NCBI RefSeq assembly: GCF_022835695.1
Contig: NZ_BQUV01000001.1
Location: 372,001-436,000 of the forward strand
Length of the DNA: 64,000 nt
Direction: 5' to 3'
Source: Bradyrhizobium sp. Ce-3
Lineage (GTDB): Bacteria; Pseudomonadota; Alphaproteobacteria; Rhizobiales; Xanthobacteraceae
Positions 8,190-17,011 of the stretch are shown here, piece after piece. Both the position numbers and the translations under genes were made by a program. Within the stretch, counting starts at the first letter, position 1; every line of letters begins with the position of its first letter. The notes beneath the pieces are model-generated. The model was not told the DNA's origin. It searched no databases and saw only the letters and a program-made list of their open reading frames with translations.

Positions 8190-9539
8190 ATGCATTCCCC
8201 GCACGCCGCGGCAACCAACACGCCCCTCACCCGCGAGGCGATGGAGCCGTTCTGGATGCCGATGACGCCCAATCGCCAGTTCAAATCCAACCCGCGGCTG
8301 TTCACCGGCGCCGAGGGCATGCACTACATCACCCACGACGGCCGGCGCATTCTCGACGGCATGGCCGGGCTCTGGTGCGTCAACGCAGGCCACGGTCAGA
8401 AGCGGATCGTGGAGGCGATCCAGGCACAGGCGGCGAAGCTCGACTTCGTGTCCTCGTTCCAGATGAGCCACCCGGCCGCATTCGAGCTTGCCGGGCGCAT
8501 CACCGAGATCACGCCTGAAGGTCTCGACCATGTGTTCTTCACCAATTCGGGTTCGGAGTCGGTCGATACCGCGCTCAAGATCGCGCGCGGCTATCACCGC
8601 GCCCGCGGGGAAGCCAGCCGCATCCGTTTCATCTCGCGCATCAAGGCCTATCACGGCATGGGCTGGGGCGGATTGTCGGTCAGCGGCCTGTCCCGTCACC
8701 GCCGCGATTTCGGACCGCTGCTGCCCGAGGTCGACCATCTGTCGCTGCCGCACGATCCCGAGCACACCGCGTTCTCGCGCGGGCAGCCGGCATGGGGTGC
8801 GCATTTCGCCGACGAGTTGGACAGGCTCCTGCTGATCCACGATCCCTCGACCATCGCGGCCGTGATCGTCGAGCCCGTGACCGGCTCAGGCGGCGTCTAC
8901 CCGCCGCCGGTCGGCTATCTCGAGCGGCTGCGCAAGACCTGCGACCAGCACGGCATCCTCTTGATCTTCGACGAGGTGATCACAGGCTTCGGCCGGCTCG
9001 GCGCGCCGTTCGCGGCCAATGCGCTCGGCGTGACGCCCGATCTCATCACTTGCGCCAAGGGCATGACCAATGCCGCCGTGCCGATGGGCGGCGTCATCGT
9101 TACCGACAAGGTCTATTCCGCGCTGATGAACGGCCCGGAGAACACCGTCGAGTTGTTCCACGGCTACACCTACTCGGCGCATCCGCTCGCCTGCGCGGCC
9201 GGGCTCGCCGCGCTCGACGTCTATCAGGATCTCGGCCTGTTCGAGCGCGCCAAGCGCATCGCCCCGGTATGGGAGGCGGCCGCGCATGCCTTGAAAGACG
9301 CGCCCCATGTCATCGATATCAGGAACATCGGCCTGCTGGCCGCGATCGATCTGAAGCCGCGCGACGGCGCACCCGCGGTGCGCGGCCCCGAATGCGCCAG
9401 GCGATGCTACGAGGAAGACGGCATCCTGATCCGCGCCGCCGCCGATACATTGATGATCTCGCCGCCCTTGATCATCACCGAGGAGCAGATCGAGGCGATC
9501 TTCGTGGCAATCCGGCGTGCGCTGAACGCGATCGAGTGA
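8190..9539 (+). CDS. Class III omega-aminotransferase (beta-alanine--pyruvate type)
   Basis: PLP-dependent aminotransferase of subgroup III, 449 aa, moving the amino group of an omega- or beta-amino compound to pyruvate or another 2-oxo acid. The PLP phosphate region NSGSESVDTALKIAR (119-133), the cofactor Asp in IFDEVITGFGR (D261) and the Schiff-base Lys in CAKGMTN (K290) are all visible. N-terminal features (PFWMPMTPNRQFK) resemble beta-alanine:pyruvate aminotransferases. It is preceded by a strong AGGAGG Shine-Dalgarno and follows the GntR gene by 12 bp. With the divergent importer and C45 hydrolase it suggests a pathway that imports an amide, frees an amino acid or amine and transaminates it. 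Confidence 0.9.
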   Translation: MHSPHAAATNTPLTREAMEPFWMPMTPNRQFKSNPRLFTGAEGMHYITHDGRRILDGMAGLWCVNAGHGQKRIVEAIQAQAAKLDFVSSFQMSHPAAFELAGRITEITPEGLDHVFFTNSGSESVDTALKIARGYHRARGEASRIRFISRIKAYHGMGWGGLSVSGLSRHRRDFGPLLPEVDHLSLPHDPEHTAFSRGQPAWGAHFADELDRLLLIHDPSTIAAVIVEPVTGSGGVYPPPVGYLERLRKTCDQHGILLIFDEVITGFGRLGAPFAANALGVTPDLITCAKGMTNAAVPMGGVIVTDKVYSALMNGPENTVELFHGYTYSAHPLACAAGLAALDVYQDLGLFERAKRIAPVWEAAAHALKDAPHVIDIRNIGLLAAIDLKPRDGAPAVRGPECARRCYEEDGILIRAAADTLMISPPLIITEEQIEAIFVAIRRALNAIE

Positions 9540-9615
9540 GCGCAGCCGAAAACCTTTGACCACAGATCGAGCGCCGCCGCAGACGTCTGGCTCTCGATGC
9601 CGCAACATATTCGGT

Positions 9616-9641
9616 GTCGTCCCTGCGAAAGCAGGGACGAC
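9616..9641. terminator. Perfect hairpin between convergent genes
   Basis: GTCGTCCCTGC-GAAA-GCAGGGACGAC forms an 11-bp perfect stem with a GAAA tetraloop, between the stops of the aminotransferase (plus) and the permease (minus) genes. It lacks a long T-run, so it could be a bidirectional terminator or one copy of a repeated palindromic element. Confidence 0.55.
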
Positions 9642-9695
9642 AGTCTTTTGGCGGAGGCAATATCGCAAACGAGGCGAATCCTCGTTGCGCTTAAT

Positions 9696-11195
9696 CTACC
9701 CCGCACCCCTCGCCCGCAGCCGGCTGTGGTGCCGGCCGTAGGCCGCATAGATCACGAGACCGATCACGAGCCAAACCGCGAGCCTGATCCAGGTGTCGAG
9801 CGGCAGGCCGAACATCAGGAACAACGAGGTTGCAGCGGCCCCCGGCGCGACCAGCCAGATCGCCGGCGCCCTGAACGGCCGCGGCAAGTCCGGATCGCGC
9901 ACCCGCAGCACCAGCGTGCCGATCGAGACGACGGTGAATGCGAACAGCGTGCCGATCGACACGAGTTCGCCGACCAGCCCGATCGGCAGTAGGCCCGCCA
10001 GGATCGCAGCGACAGTGCCTGAGAAAATGGTCGAGACGTAAGGGGTCCGGAACCGCGGATGGATTTTTGCGGCAAGGCCCGGCAGCAGTCCGTCATGCGC
10101 CATCGCGCGAAAAATCCGGGGCTGCGCCAGCAGCATGATCAGGATCACCGATGTCAGCCCGAACAGGATGCCGAGCTTGATGAACGGGCCGAGCCAGCCG
10201 ATTCCGATCGCATCGATACCGACTGCGATCGGATCGGGCACGCTGAGCCGGTCATATGGCACGATACCGGTCAGCACGAAGCCGACCGCGACATAGAGCG
10301 CGGCGCAGATCACCAGCGAGCCGAGTATGCCGATCGGCATGTCGCGCTCCGGCACCTTGGCCTCCTGCGCTGCGGTGGAGACCGCGTCGAAGCCGATATA
10401 GGCGAAGAACACCACGGCCGCGCCGCGGATCACGCCGGACCAGCCGAACACGCCGGGACCTGCATTCGGCGGGATTAGCGCGCCCTCCGGATTGCTCGCC
10501 GTCACCCAGTTCGCCAACGACACCGAGGACGCCGCGGCCGCGAGAAACAATGCGATGACGACCAGCTTGACCACGACGACGAAGCCGGTGAAGCGCGCGG
10601 ACTCGCGAATCCCGACCACCAGCAACGTGGTGACGAAGGCGATGATCGCCATCGCCGGGATGTTGATCACCGCACCGGTCGACGACCATGTGCCGGCGTT
10701 GACGTCGTAGGCGAGCGGCGCCGAGGTGAATTGCGGCGGCAGGTTGATGCCGAAATCGCGCATGAAGCTGACGAAATAGCCGGACCATCCGACCGAAACC
10801 GCGATTGCGCCCACCGCGTATTCGAGGATCAGGTCCCAGCCGATGATCCAGGCGATCAGTTCGCCAAGGGTCGCGTAGGCATAGGTGTAGGCGCTGCCGC
10901 AGATCGGCACCGTCGACGCCATTTCGGCGTAGCACAGGCCGGCGAAAGCGCAGGCGACGGCACCGAGCATGAAGGAGAGCGTGACGGCGGGTCCGGCGTT
11001 GGCGGCCGCCGCATGGCCCGTCAGCACGAAGATGCCGGCGCCGATGATGCCGCCGATGCCGAGCGTGACCAGTTGCAATACCGACAGCGAGCGCTTGAAG
11101 ACCGGCGTCTCGGCGTCGCCGTCGGCCCGCGCCGCCTCGCGCAACAGTTCGGAGGTCGACTTTCGATCCCAGAAACCGGCCAGGATGTCCGTCAC
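9696..11195 (-). CDS. APC-family amino acid permease
   Basis: Inner-membrane amino acid transporter of the amino acid-polyamine-organocation superfamily, 499 aa with about 12-14 membrane segments. Diagnostic features are [15 protein letters not shown] in the first membrane helix (about residues 46-60), [20 protein letters not shown], and [20 protein letters not shown] in the central part; overall it is closest to cationic amino acid (CAT/YhdG-like) transporters. It starts with GTG at 11195, preceded by GGAGGG at suitable spacing. It is convergent with the aminotransferase gene and appears to be a single-gene unit. The transported amino acid cannot be deduced. Confidence 0.9.
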   Translation of the reverse strand: MTDILAGFWDRKSTSELLREAARADGDAETPVFKRSLSVLQLVTLGIGGIIGAGIFVLTGHAAAANAGPAVTLSFMLGAVACAFAGLCYAEMASTVPICGSAYTYAYATLGELIAWIIGWDLILEYAVGAIAVSVGWSGYFVSFMRDFGINLPPQFTSAPLAYDVNAGTWSSTGAVINIPAMAIIAFVTTLLVVGIRESARFTGFVVVVKLVVIALFLAAAASSVSLANWVTASNPEGALIPPNAGPGVFGWSGVIRGAAVVFFAYIGFDAVSTAAQEAKVPERDMPIGILGSLVICAALYVAVGFVLTGIVPYDRLSVPDPIAVGIDAIGIGWLGPFIKLGILFGLTSVILIMLLAQPRIFRAMAHDGLLPGLAAKIHPRFRTPYVSTIFSGTVAAILAGLLPIGLVGELVSIGTLFAFTVVSIGTLVLRVRDPDLPRPFRAPAIWLVAPGAAATSLFLMFGLPLDTWIRLAVWLVIGLVIYAAYGRHHSRLRARGAG

Positions 11196-11326
11196 GCCGC
11201 TGCCCTCCGCCGCTCGGACCCATCAGGCCCCATGCGATCGGTGGACTATAGCGCGCTTGACATCCAACCGTTCGAGCGCCGGGCAACTGCCGACGCTCTT
11301 ATCCACCGCCAAGCGCGGTGGAGGCC

Positions 11327-11632
11327 TTATTGGCAGGGATGGCGCCGGCCGTCGCGGCCAAGGTAGGTGCCGGACGCTGGATCGAAGGAACGGTAGCGTG
11401 CGCAAGAGGATGGCGGCGCCGGGGTCATGGCGCCATAGGCGTTCGCCGGGTTGCCGCTGTGTCGCGCCGCCTCCTGCGCCTCACCCCACGGCGTCAGGGC
11501 GCCGCCACTGATCGCACTGCGCCCTGGATTCTGCGCGTCGAAAAGTGCCGGCTCCGATATCTGGGCCAAGACCGGCGTGAACGTCATTCCCACCAGCAGC
11601 ACAGCGGCTGCAACGGCCCTGTATCCGGCCAT
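11327..11632 (-). CDS. BA14K-family small exported protein
   Basis: Small protein of 101 aa with a signal peptide (residues 1 to about 22, ending PVLAQ) and the C-terminal BA14K-like motif CARYRSFDPASGTYLGRDG followed by RRHPC. This family is confined largely to Rhizobiales; members are envelope-associated and of unclear function. The ATG at 11632 has a good Shine-Dalgarno (GGAGAG). An in-frame extension upstream to 11734 is possible but would destroy the signal peptide. It stands alone between the permease and the cytochrome c gene. Confidence 0.75.
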   Translation of the reverse strand: MAGYRAVAAAVLLVGMTFTPVLAQISEPALFDAQNPGRSAISGGALTPWGEAQEAARHSGNPANAYGAMTPAPPSSCARYRSFDPASGTYLGRDGRRHPCQ

Positions 11633-11773
11633 AGGATCTCTCCGATAGATCAATTGAAAGTTGTCGAGCCTGCCAGGCACGGCGGCGCCGCCCCTGTACC
11701 CGCAACTGATGTGGTCACGAGCAGACTCCGGCACAGGGGCACGGAAGTCACATTGCCGCGAGGCGGCCCGCGT

Positions 11774-12319
11774 TCACCGATTACGCACGTCAGGCCGCGG
11801 GTCGGAGACGAAGCCGTCGCGGTTCGGCATCTTGACGGCGGCGAGCGACTTGGCGTCGAGCACGGCATTGGCGGGGACGATGCCGTTGAGGCTGAGGATA
11901 TAGGCGGACACCGCGTAGACATCCTCATTGCTCAGCGATTGCGGCGCGTTCTGCGGCATCGCGCGACGGATGTAGTCGAACAAGGTGGACGCATAGGGCC
12001 AGTAACTGCCGACGGTGCGGATCGGCTTTGGGCTCGCCAGCGTGCCCTGCCCGCCGACCAGACGATCGCCGACGGCGCCCTGCCCGCTGTCGCCGTGGCA
12101 CGCCGCGCACTGTTCGGCGAACACGGTGCGGCCACGTTCGACACTGCCACTGCCGGGCGGCAGGTTGGAGCCATCGCGACCGATGTCGATGTTCCAGCCC
12201 GCAACCTCGGCAGGCGTTGCCGGACGCCCGATGCCAAACCGATCCTCCGCCTGCGCCGCAGCGGCGAGCAACGCGATCGCACCGACGAGAAGCGCCGCCT
12301 TGAGGCTAAGCCTGGCCAT
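11774..12319 (-). CDS. Periplasmic c-type cytochrome (partner of sulfite dehydrogenase)
   Basis: Monohaem cytochrome c of 181 aa, exported by a signal peptide (residues 1-24, cleavage AAQA-ED). The haem site is CAACH (71-75) and the likely axial Met is in RAMPQ (M121). Its start lies 14 bp inside the end of the preceding SoxC-like gene, so the two are co-translated, matching the SoxCD or SorAB arrangement in which electrons from sulfite (or a sulfane group) pass from the molybdenum protein to the cytochrome. No other sox gene is present nearby. Confidence 0.88.
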   Translation of the reverse strand: MARLSLKAALLVGAIALLAAAAQAEDRFGIGRPATPAEVAGWNIDIGRDGSNLPPGSGSVERGRTVFAEQCAACHGDSGQGAVGDRLVGGQGTLASPKPIRTVGSYWPYASTLFDYIRRAMPQNAPQSLSNEDVYAVSAYILSLNGIVPANAVLDAKSLAAVKMPNRDGFVSDPRPDVRNR

Positions 12320-13583
12320 TGGTCACCTCACCATTCGCATCGATGCGCCAGGGCCAGATTGCGTTGTTGTGGTAGAACGAGTTGAGACCGCGCACCGCGA
12401 CCAATTCCGCCAGCGTCGGCTGGATGTAGCCGGTCTCGTCGATGGCGCGGCTCTGGATCATCGCGGGGCTGCCGTCCCAGTGCCAGGGCAGACGGAAGCG
12501 CGTGAGCGCGCGGGTCAGCACCGGCTCCTGCAACTCAGCCTGTTGCCAGCTCTTGCCCTCGTCGAGCGAGACCTCGACGCTCTTGATCTTGCCGTGGCCA
12601 CTCCAGGCGACCCCGGTGATCTCGTGAAAACCTTTCGCCGTCAGCTTCTGCCCGCCGGACGGCCGCGTGATGATCGACTTGGCCTCCATGTAGAAGGTGA
12701 ATTCGCGCGACGTGCCGTCCGGCATCGGGTCGGTGTATTTCGAGGTCTCTTCGCGCGAATAGGCCGGTTCGGCTGTGACCTTGAGGCGGCGCAGCCATTT
12801 CACGTTCATGTTGCCTTCGAAGCCCGGCAGCAGCAGGCGCAGCGGATAACCCTGCTGCGGACGCAGCCGCTCGCCGTTCTGGCTGTAGACCAGCATGGCG
12901 TCGTCGAGGCATTTCTCGATCGGGATCGAGCGCGTCAACGCGGCGGCATCGGCGCCTTCGGCCACGATCCATTTGGCGCCGGCCTGCAGGCCAGCTTCGT
13001 CCAGCACCGTCTTGAGCGGCACGCCGGTCCATTCCGCGCAGCTCAAGAGGCCGACGAGGTCGGAGGCGGTCTTGCCGTAGGGCTTGGTGTAGACCGGATT
13101 GCCGGAGCACTCGATGAAGTGGATGCGCGACTGCGACGGAAAGCGGCGGATGTCCTCCATCGTGAACAGCAGCGGGCGATCGACCATGCCGTGCAGCATC
13201 AGCCGGTGCTCGGCCGGATCGATGGTCGGCACGCCGCCATGGTGGCGCTCGTAGAACAAGCCGTTCGGGGTGATGATGCCGTCGAGCTCCTGCAACGGCG
13301 TGCGGCCCGACGCGGAGATATATTGCGGCAGCGTCTTCGAGATGTTCTTGACGACGCCCTTCTCGTGAACCGATGGCGTGCCGTAGGGCTGGCTTCCCAT
13401 CGGATCGCCGGGCGCTTTCATCCACTCCGGCACGCTGGGCGGAAGATTATTCCCCTGTTCGGCGAGCGCGGGAGAACCAACCAGCTCTGCGATCGCAGAG
13501 CCGGAGGCCAGTGCCGCACCCGCCTGAAGAAATCGCCTGCGAGACGCCTCTCGCACGCGCTTGTCCGTCGTGTTTTCGCTCAT
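12306..13583 (-). CDS. soxC: SoxC-like sulfite dehydrogenase, molybdopterin subunit
   Basis: Periplasmic molybdenum-cofactor oxidoreductase of the sulfite oxidase family, 425 aa. A twin-arginine signal SRRRFLQAG (residues 15-23) indicates folded export. The Mo-ligating Cys is in FIECSGNP (C159), followed by the C-terminal dimerisation domain with SGHGKIKSVEVSLDEGKSW. Sequence character and length fit SoxC rather than plant-type sulfite oxidase. It overlaps the cytochrome c gene by 14 bp. Without soxAXYZB alongside, a free-standing sulfite:cytochrome c reductase role (detoxification or energy from sulfite) is as likely as thiosulfate oxidation. The symbol refers to family similarity. Confidence 0.86.
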   Translation of the reverse strand: MSENTTDKRVREASRRRFLQAGAALASGSAIAELVGSPALAEQGNNLPPSVPEWMKAPGDPMGSQPYGTPSVHEKGVVKNISKTLPQYISASGRTPLQELDGIITPNGLFYERHHGGVPTIDPAEHRLMLHGMVDRPLLFTMEDIRRFPSQSRIHFIECSGNPVYTKPYGKTASDLVGLLSCAEWTGVPLKTVLDEAGLQAGAKWIVAEGADAAALTRSIPIEKCLDDAMLVYSQNGERLRPQQGYPLRLLLPGFEGNMNVKWLRRLKVTAEPAYSREETSKYTDPMPDGTSREFTFYMEAKSIITRPSGGQKLTAKGFHEITGVAWSGHGKIKSVEVSLDEGKSWQQAELQEPVLTRALTRFRLPWHWDGSPAMIQSRAIDETGYIQPTLAELVAVRGLNSFYHNNAIWPWRIDANGEVTNGQA

Positions 13584-13703
13584 CGACGTTTTCCTCTGAC
13601 GTTAGGCAATGCAGCCTAACACCAAACGCCCGAGGCGGGGCAATGATCCAGCGCGCAGGGCTGCATCAACTGCTGCGCGCGACAGAGACGCGAAAGCCGC
13701 GCC

Positions 13704-14660
13704 TCAATCTTTCACCGGCGGCGTACCATGGGTGTGGAACGACTCGATCGTCTTCAACCCCCAGGCCTGGCCTTTCTTGCGCTCCTCCTCGGTCCACACG
13801 ATCGGCTTCCAGTCCGGCGCCAGGATCAGGCGCGCGCCGGCATTGGCGACCTCGACGCGGTTGCCGCCGGGTTCGTAGACATAAAGGAAGAAGGTCTGCT
13901 GGATCGCGTGCTTGTGCGGCCCGGTCTCGATATGCACGCCGTGCTCGAGGAAGATGTCCGCGGCGCGCAGGATCTCCTCGCGGCTGTCGAGCGCGTAGGT
14001 GACGTGGTGAAACCGGCCCTGCTTGCCGTAATGGTCGCGCGTATAGGCGAAGTCGTAGCTCTTGTTCGACATCGTCATCCACATCGCGGCTTCGGTGCCG
14101 TCGTTGAGCACGATCTGCTCGGTGGTGCGGCAGCCCAGGTAGCTCTCGAAGAACAGGCGGTTGGCCTTGATGTCGACCGCGAGGCAGTTGAGATGGTCGA
14201 GCCGGCGGACATTGGCGCCGCGCGCCGGAAAACGCTGCGCCTGGTTCTTCAACGCCGGCTTCAGCCCAACCGGCGCCTCGTACCACTCGGTCTCGTAATA
14301 GAGCTCGATGACGTGGCCGTCGGGATCGCGGCAGCGGAATGCCGGTCCCTGCCCCATATCACCTTCGATCCAGCCGATATCGAAGCCCGAGCCCTTGAGC
14401 GCGGCGACGCGGCGTTCCAGCGCCTGCGGGCTGCGGGCCCGCAGCGCCATGTGCTCCATCCCCGAGGTCTTCGATGCGGTCAGCTTCAGCGAGTAGCGCT
14501 CGTAATCGTCCCAGCCGCGCAGATAGACCGACTCGCCGCTACGGCCGCTGACGGTCATGCCCATGACGTCGACGAAGAACTTCAGGCTCTCGTCGGGCTT
14601 CGGCGTCAAAAGCTCCATATGCCCGAGATGCGCGAGATCGAAGATCGGTTCCGGCTGCAT
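13704..14660 (-). CDS. Catechol 2,3-dioxygenase (extradiol ring cleavage)
   Basis: Extradiol dioxygenase of the vicinal-oxygen-chelate superfamily, 318 aa, opening catechol between C2 and C3 with Fe(II). Two VOC modules are seen; the second carries the metal ligands: His in LDHLNCLAVD (H156), the HH pair in RFHHVTYAL (218-219) and Glu in GNRVEVANAG (E270). The ATG at 14660 has AGGAG nine bases upstream; a longer frame reaching 14897 has no such support. No other meta-pathway gene is adjacent, so this is an isolated ring-cleavage gene, with a strong palindrome about 70-85 bp upstream that may bind its regulator. Confidence 0.88.
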   Translation of the reverse strand: MQPEPIFDLAHLGHMELLTPKPDESLKFFVDVMGMTVSGRSGESVYLRGWDDYERYSLKLTASKTSGMEHMALRARSPQALERRVAALKGSGFDIGWIEGDMGQGPAFRCRDPDGHVIELYYETEWYEAPVGLKPALKNQAQRFPARGANVRRLDHLNCLAVDIKANRLFFESYLGCRTTEQIVLNDGTEAAMWMTMSNKSYDFAYTRDHYGKQGRFHHVTYALDSREEILRAADIFLEHGVHIETGPHKHAIQQTFFLYVYEPGGNRVEVANAGARLILAPDWKPIVWTEEERKKGQAWGLKTIESFHTHGTPPVKD

Positions 14661-14728
14661 GGGCGGTCTCCTGGCGCGACGACGCTGGATCGACATCCTT
14701 CGCTCGGGCGGGCGAGCGGCGCGTCGAT

Positions 14729-14744
14729 TTGTACTAGTGTACAA
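14729..14744. promoter_or_regulatory. Perfect palindromic operator upstream of catechol 2,3-dioxygenase
   Basis: TTGTAC-TAGT-GTACAA is a perfect 16-bp dyad in an otherwise GC-rich region, 69 bp upstream of the dioxygenase ATG. Its form is typical of sites bound by dimeric GntR- or MarR-type regulators. No candidate regulator gene is adjacent. Confidence 0.5.
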
Positions 14745-14812
14745 GGGATTAGGTCTCGTCAACAAATTATTGGCGCCACGCGCCAGACCCGCGCCGAGCG
14801 CAGCGTCCGCGC

Positions 14813-14998
14813 CTAGCCCTTCGACGCCAGCACCGGCGCCGGTCCGTGCGGCCGGGATGCGGTCGCCGACACCGTCAACGCGACGGCGAGCGCGCACACC
14901 ATGCAGAGCTTCATCCGCGCCGTGCGGCGATCGGTCATCGGCAGGAAGAAGAAGAACGCGATCGCGAGAACGAGAAGCGCATTCACGAGATAATACAT
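14813..14998 (-). CDS. Small predicted membrane protein
   Basis: Possible 61-aa protein of unknown function. It has two hydrophobic stretches (about residues 4-20 and 31-46) separated by a basic loop with TDRRTARMK, consistent with a two-span membrane hairpin. The ATG at 14998 has GAGGG about seven bases upstream. It lies between the GGDEF-EAL gene end and the dioxygenase promoter on the same strand. I do not recognise a family; a chance open frame is possible. Confidence 0.5.
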   Translation of the reverse strand: MYYLVNALLVLAIAFFFFLPMTDRRTARMKLCMVCALAVALTVSATASRPHGPAPVLASKG

Positions 14999-15094
14999 GG
15001 CGAGACCCTCTTGTTGCGGCTCAACAAGATGGCCGGCGCCGACGCTCTAGTCCGTGGCCGGAATCACAGAGTGCAAGGGGTCGAGGGCCGCCGG

Positions 15095-17011
15095 TCAGGC
15101 GACCGAGACGGCCTTCTCGCGATGCGACGACAGCAGCTTGCGGATTTCGACATCCGACACCGGCCGGCTGAACAGATAGCCCTGCATCTCGGTGCAGCCG
15201 AGGATGCGCAGCATATTGCGCTGCTGCTCGGTCTCGACCCCCTCCGCGGTCGTCGTCATGTCGCTGGCGGCGGCGATGTTCACGACGGCCTGGACGATCG
15301 TGGACGACGCGCCGGTGCCCGCCAGATCCTTGATGAAGGCACGGTCGATCTTGATCTTGTCGAACGGGAAGCGCTGCAGGTAGCTCAGCGACGAATAGCC
15401 GGTGCCGAAATCGTCGAGCGCGATGCGGACGCCGAGCTCGCGCAGCTGATGCAGGATATCGAGCGCGGCCTCGTCGTCGCGGATCAGCACCGCCTCGGTG
15501 ATCTCGAGCTCGAGCCGCGACGGCGCGAGCCCAGATGCCGCCAGCGCGGCGGCGACGTTCAGCGCCAGCGTCTGGCTCTTGAACTGGATCGGCGACACGT
15601 TGACCGCGACGTGGATATGATCCGGCCAGTTCACCGCTTCCCGGCAGGCGGTGTTGAGCACCCAGTGCCCGAGATCGTTGATCAGCCCGGTATCCTCGGC
15701 GACCGGGATGAAATCCGCCGGCGAGATGGTGCCGCGCTCGGGATGGCGCCAGCGCACCAGCGCCTCGCAGCAGCTGACGCGGCTGTCCTCGAGATGAAGC
15801 AGCGGCTGATAGTGCAGCTCGAAGCTGCCGTCCACGATGGCCTGGCGCAGCTCCAGCTCGAGGCTGCGCCGTGCCTTGGCGCGCGCATCCATGCCGGCCT
15901 CGAAGAAGCGGTAGGTGCGGCGGCCGTCGCTCTTGGCGCCATAGAGCGCAAGGTCGGCGTTGCGCAGCAATTGATCGAGCTCGAGCCCGTCGGCCGGTGC
16001 GACGGCGATGCCGATGCTGGCATCGGTGGTGATCAGATGCCCGCTGCACTCGATCGGCCGGCGGATCGCCTGATAGATCGCGGCGAGCAGCTGCATGGTC
16101 TCGGTCTGGTCGCGGACGGCGGTCTGGATCACGGCAAACTCGTCACCGCCGAGCCGCGCCGCGACATCGGTTTCGCCCACGCAGCCGCGCAGCCGATCGG
16201 CGATCGCGCTGAGCAGTTCGTCGCCGATCTGATGGCCGAGCGCGTCGTTGACGCTCTTGAACTCGTCGATGTCTATATACATCACCGCGAGCTGCTGATC
16301 CGGCCGGATCGTTTTGAGCGCCTGCTCGAGGCGCTGGCGGAACAGCACGCGGTTGGGCAGATCGGTGAGCGCGTCATAGTGCGCCATGCGGGCGATCTTG
16401 TTCTCAGTGCGCGTGCGCTCGGTGACGTCCTCGATGGTCGCCACCCAGCCGCCTTCCGGCAGCGGCTTGTTGACGATCTCGATCGCGCGCCCGCCCGGCG
16501 CCTGCGTCAGCTGGCGCGTGGCGCGGCCGAGCTTCACATTGCCGATGATAGCATCGCAGAAATCGCCGACATCGCCATCGAACGAGCCGGTCTCCTGGCG
16601 ATGCGCGATCAGCCGCTGCATGGTGCAGCCCGGCTTCACCACGTCGGGCGAAAGCCCGAACATCTCGATGTAGGGACGATTGCAGATGATGATGCGCGCC
16701 GAGGCATCGTAGAGCACGAGGCCCTGCGGAATGTTGTTCACGGCGGTCATCAGGTTGCGGCGTTCGCTGGCGAGCCGCGCGTCAGAGATTTCATGCCGCT
16801 TCAGCAGCAGGAAGACGATCACGGCCATGATCGCAAATGCCGCCATCAGCAGGCCTTCGCGCTCGCTCCATTGTGCGGTCGCGCTTCCGAACAGGCTGCC
16901 GACCAGCAGACCGGCACAGAACGCCAGCCCCTTGGTCGAGCTGGTGTCGGCATTCCCTGACGATGAATTGCGATGTTCGATGCGCACGCTGATCTCTCCC
17001 GGGCGCGGCAT
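15095..17011 (-). CDS. Membrane-anchored PAS-GGDEF-EAL cyclic-di-GMP protein
   Basis: Bifunctional-type second-messenger protein, 638 aa from this start. Two hydrophobic segments (about residues 29-46 and 54-71) anchor it in the inner membrane, followed by a PAS domain (about 83-198), a diguanylate cyclase domain with intact GGDEF (288-292), and a phosphodiesterase domain with intact EAL in EALVRWRHPE (416-425) and DDFGTGYSSLSYL. The inhibitory I-site position before GGDEF reads GETD instead of RxxD, so product feedback at that site is probably lost. I use the ATG at 17011; a GTG at 16987 has a better Shine-Dalgarno (GGGAGAG) and may be the true start. Which activity dominates cannot be told. 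Confidence 0.9.
   Translation of the reverse strand: MPRPGEISVRIEHRNSSSGNADTSSTKGLAFCAGLLVGSLFGSATAQWSEREGLLMAAFAIMAVIVFLLLKRHEISDARLASERRNLMTAVNNIPQGLVLYDASARIIICNRPYIEMFGLSPDVVKPGCTMQRLIAHRQETGSFDGDVGDFCDAIIGNVKLGRATRQLTQAPGGRAIEIVNKPLPEGGWVATIEDVTERTRTENKIARMAHYDALTDLPNRVLFRQRLEQALKTIRPDQQLAVMYIDIDEFKSVNDALGHQIGDELLSAIADRLRGCVGETDVAARLGGDEFAVIQTAVRDQTETMQLLAAIYQAIRRPIECSGHLITTDASIGIAVAPADGLELDQLLRNADLALYGAKSDGRRTYRFFEAGMDARAKARRSLELELRQAIVDGSFELHYQPLLHLEDSRVSCCEALVRWRHPERGTISPADFIPVAEDTGLINDLGHWVLNTACREAVNWPDHIHVAVNVSPIQFKSQTLALNVAAALAASGLAPSRLELEITEAVLIRDDEAALDILHQLRELGVRIALDDFGTGYSSLSYLQRFPFDKIKIDRAFIKDLAGTGASSTIVQAVVNIAAASDMTTTAEGVETEQQRNMLRILGCTEMQGYLFSRPVSDVEIRKLLSSHREKAVSVA

Noticed and set aside
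14846-16960. Long plus-strand open frame opposite the GGDEF-EAL gene
   Set aside because: It is the antisense shadow of a well-supported gene, has Arg/His/Asp-rich composition typical of a wrong frame in GC-rich DNA, and has no recognisable domain. The same applies to long opposite-strand frames at 26803-29223, 40713-43289 and 51996-53279.
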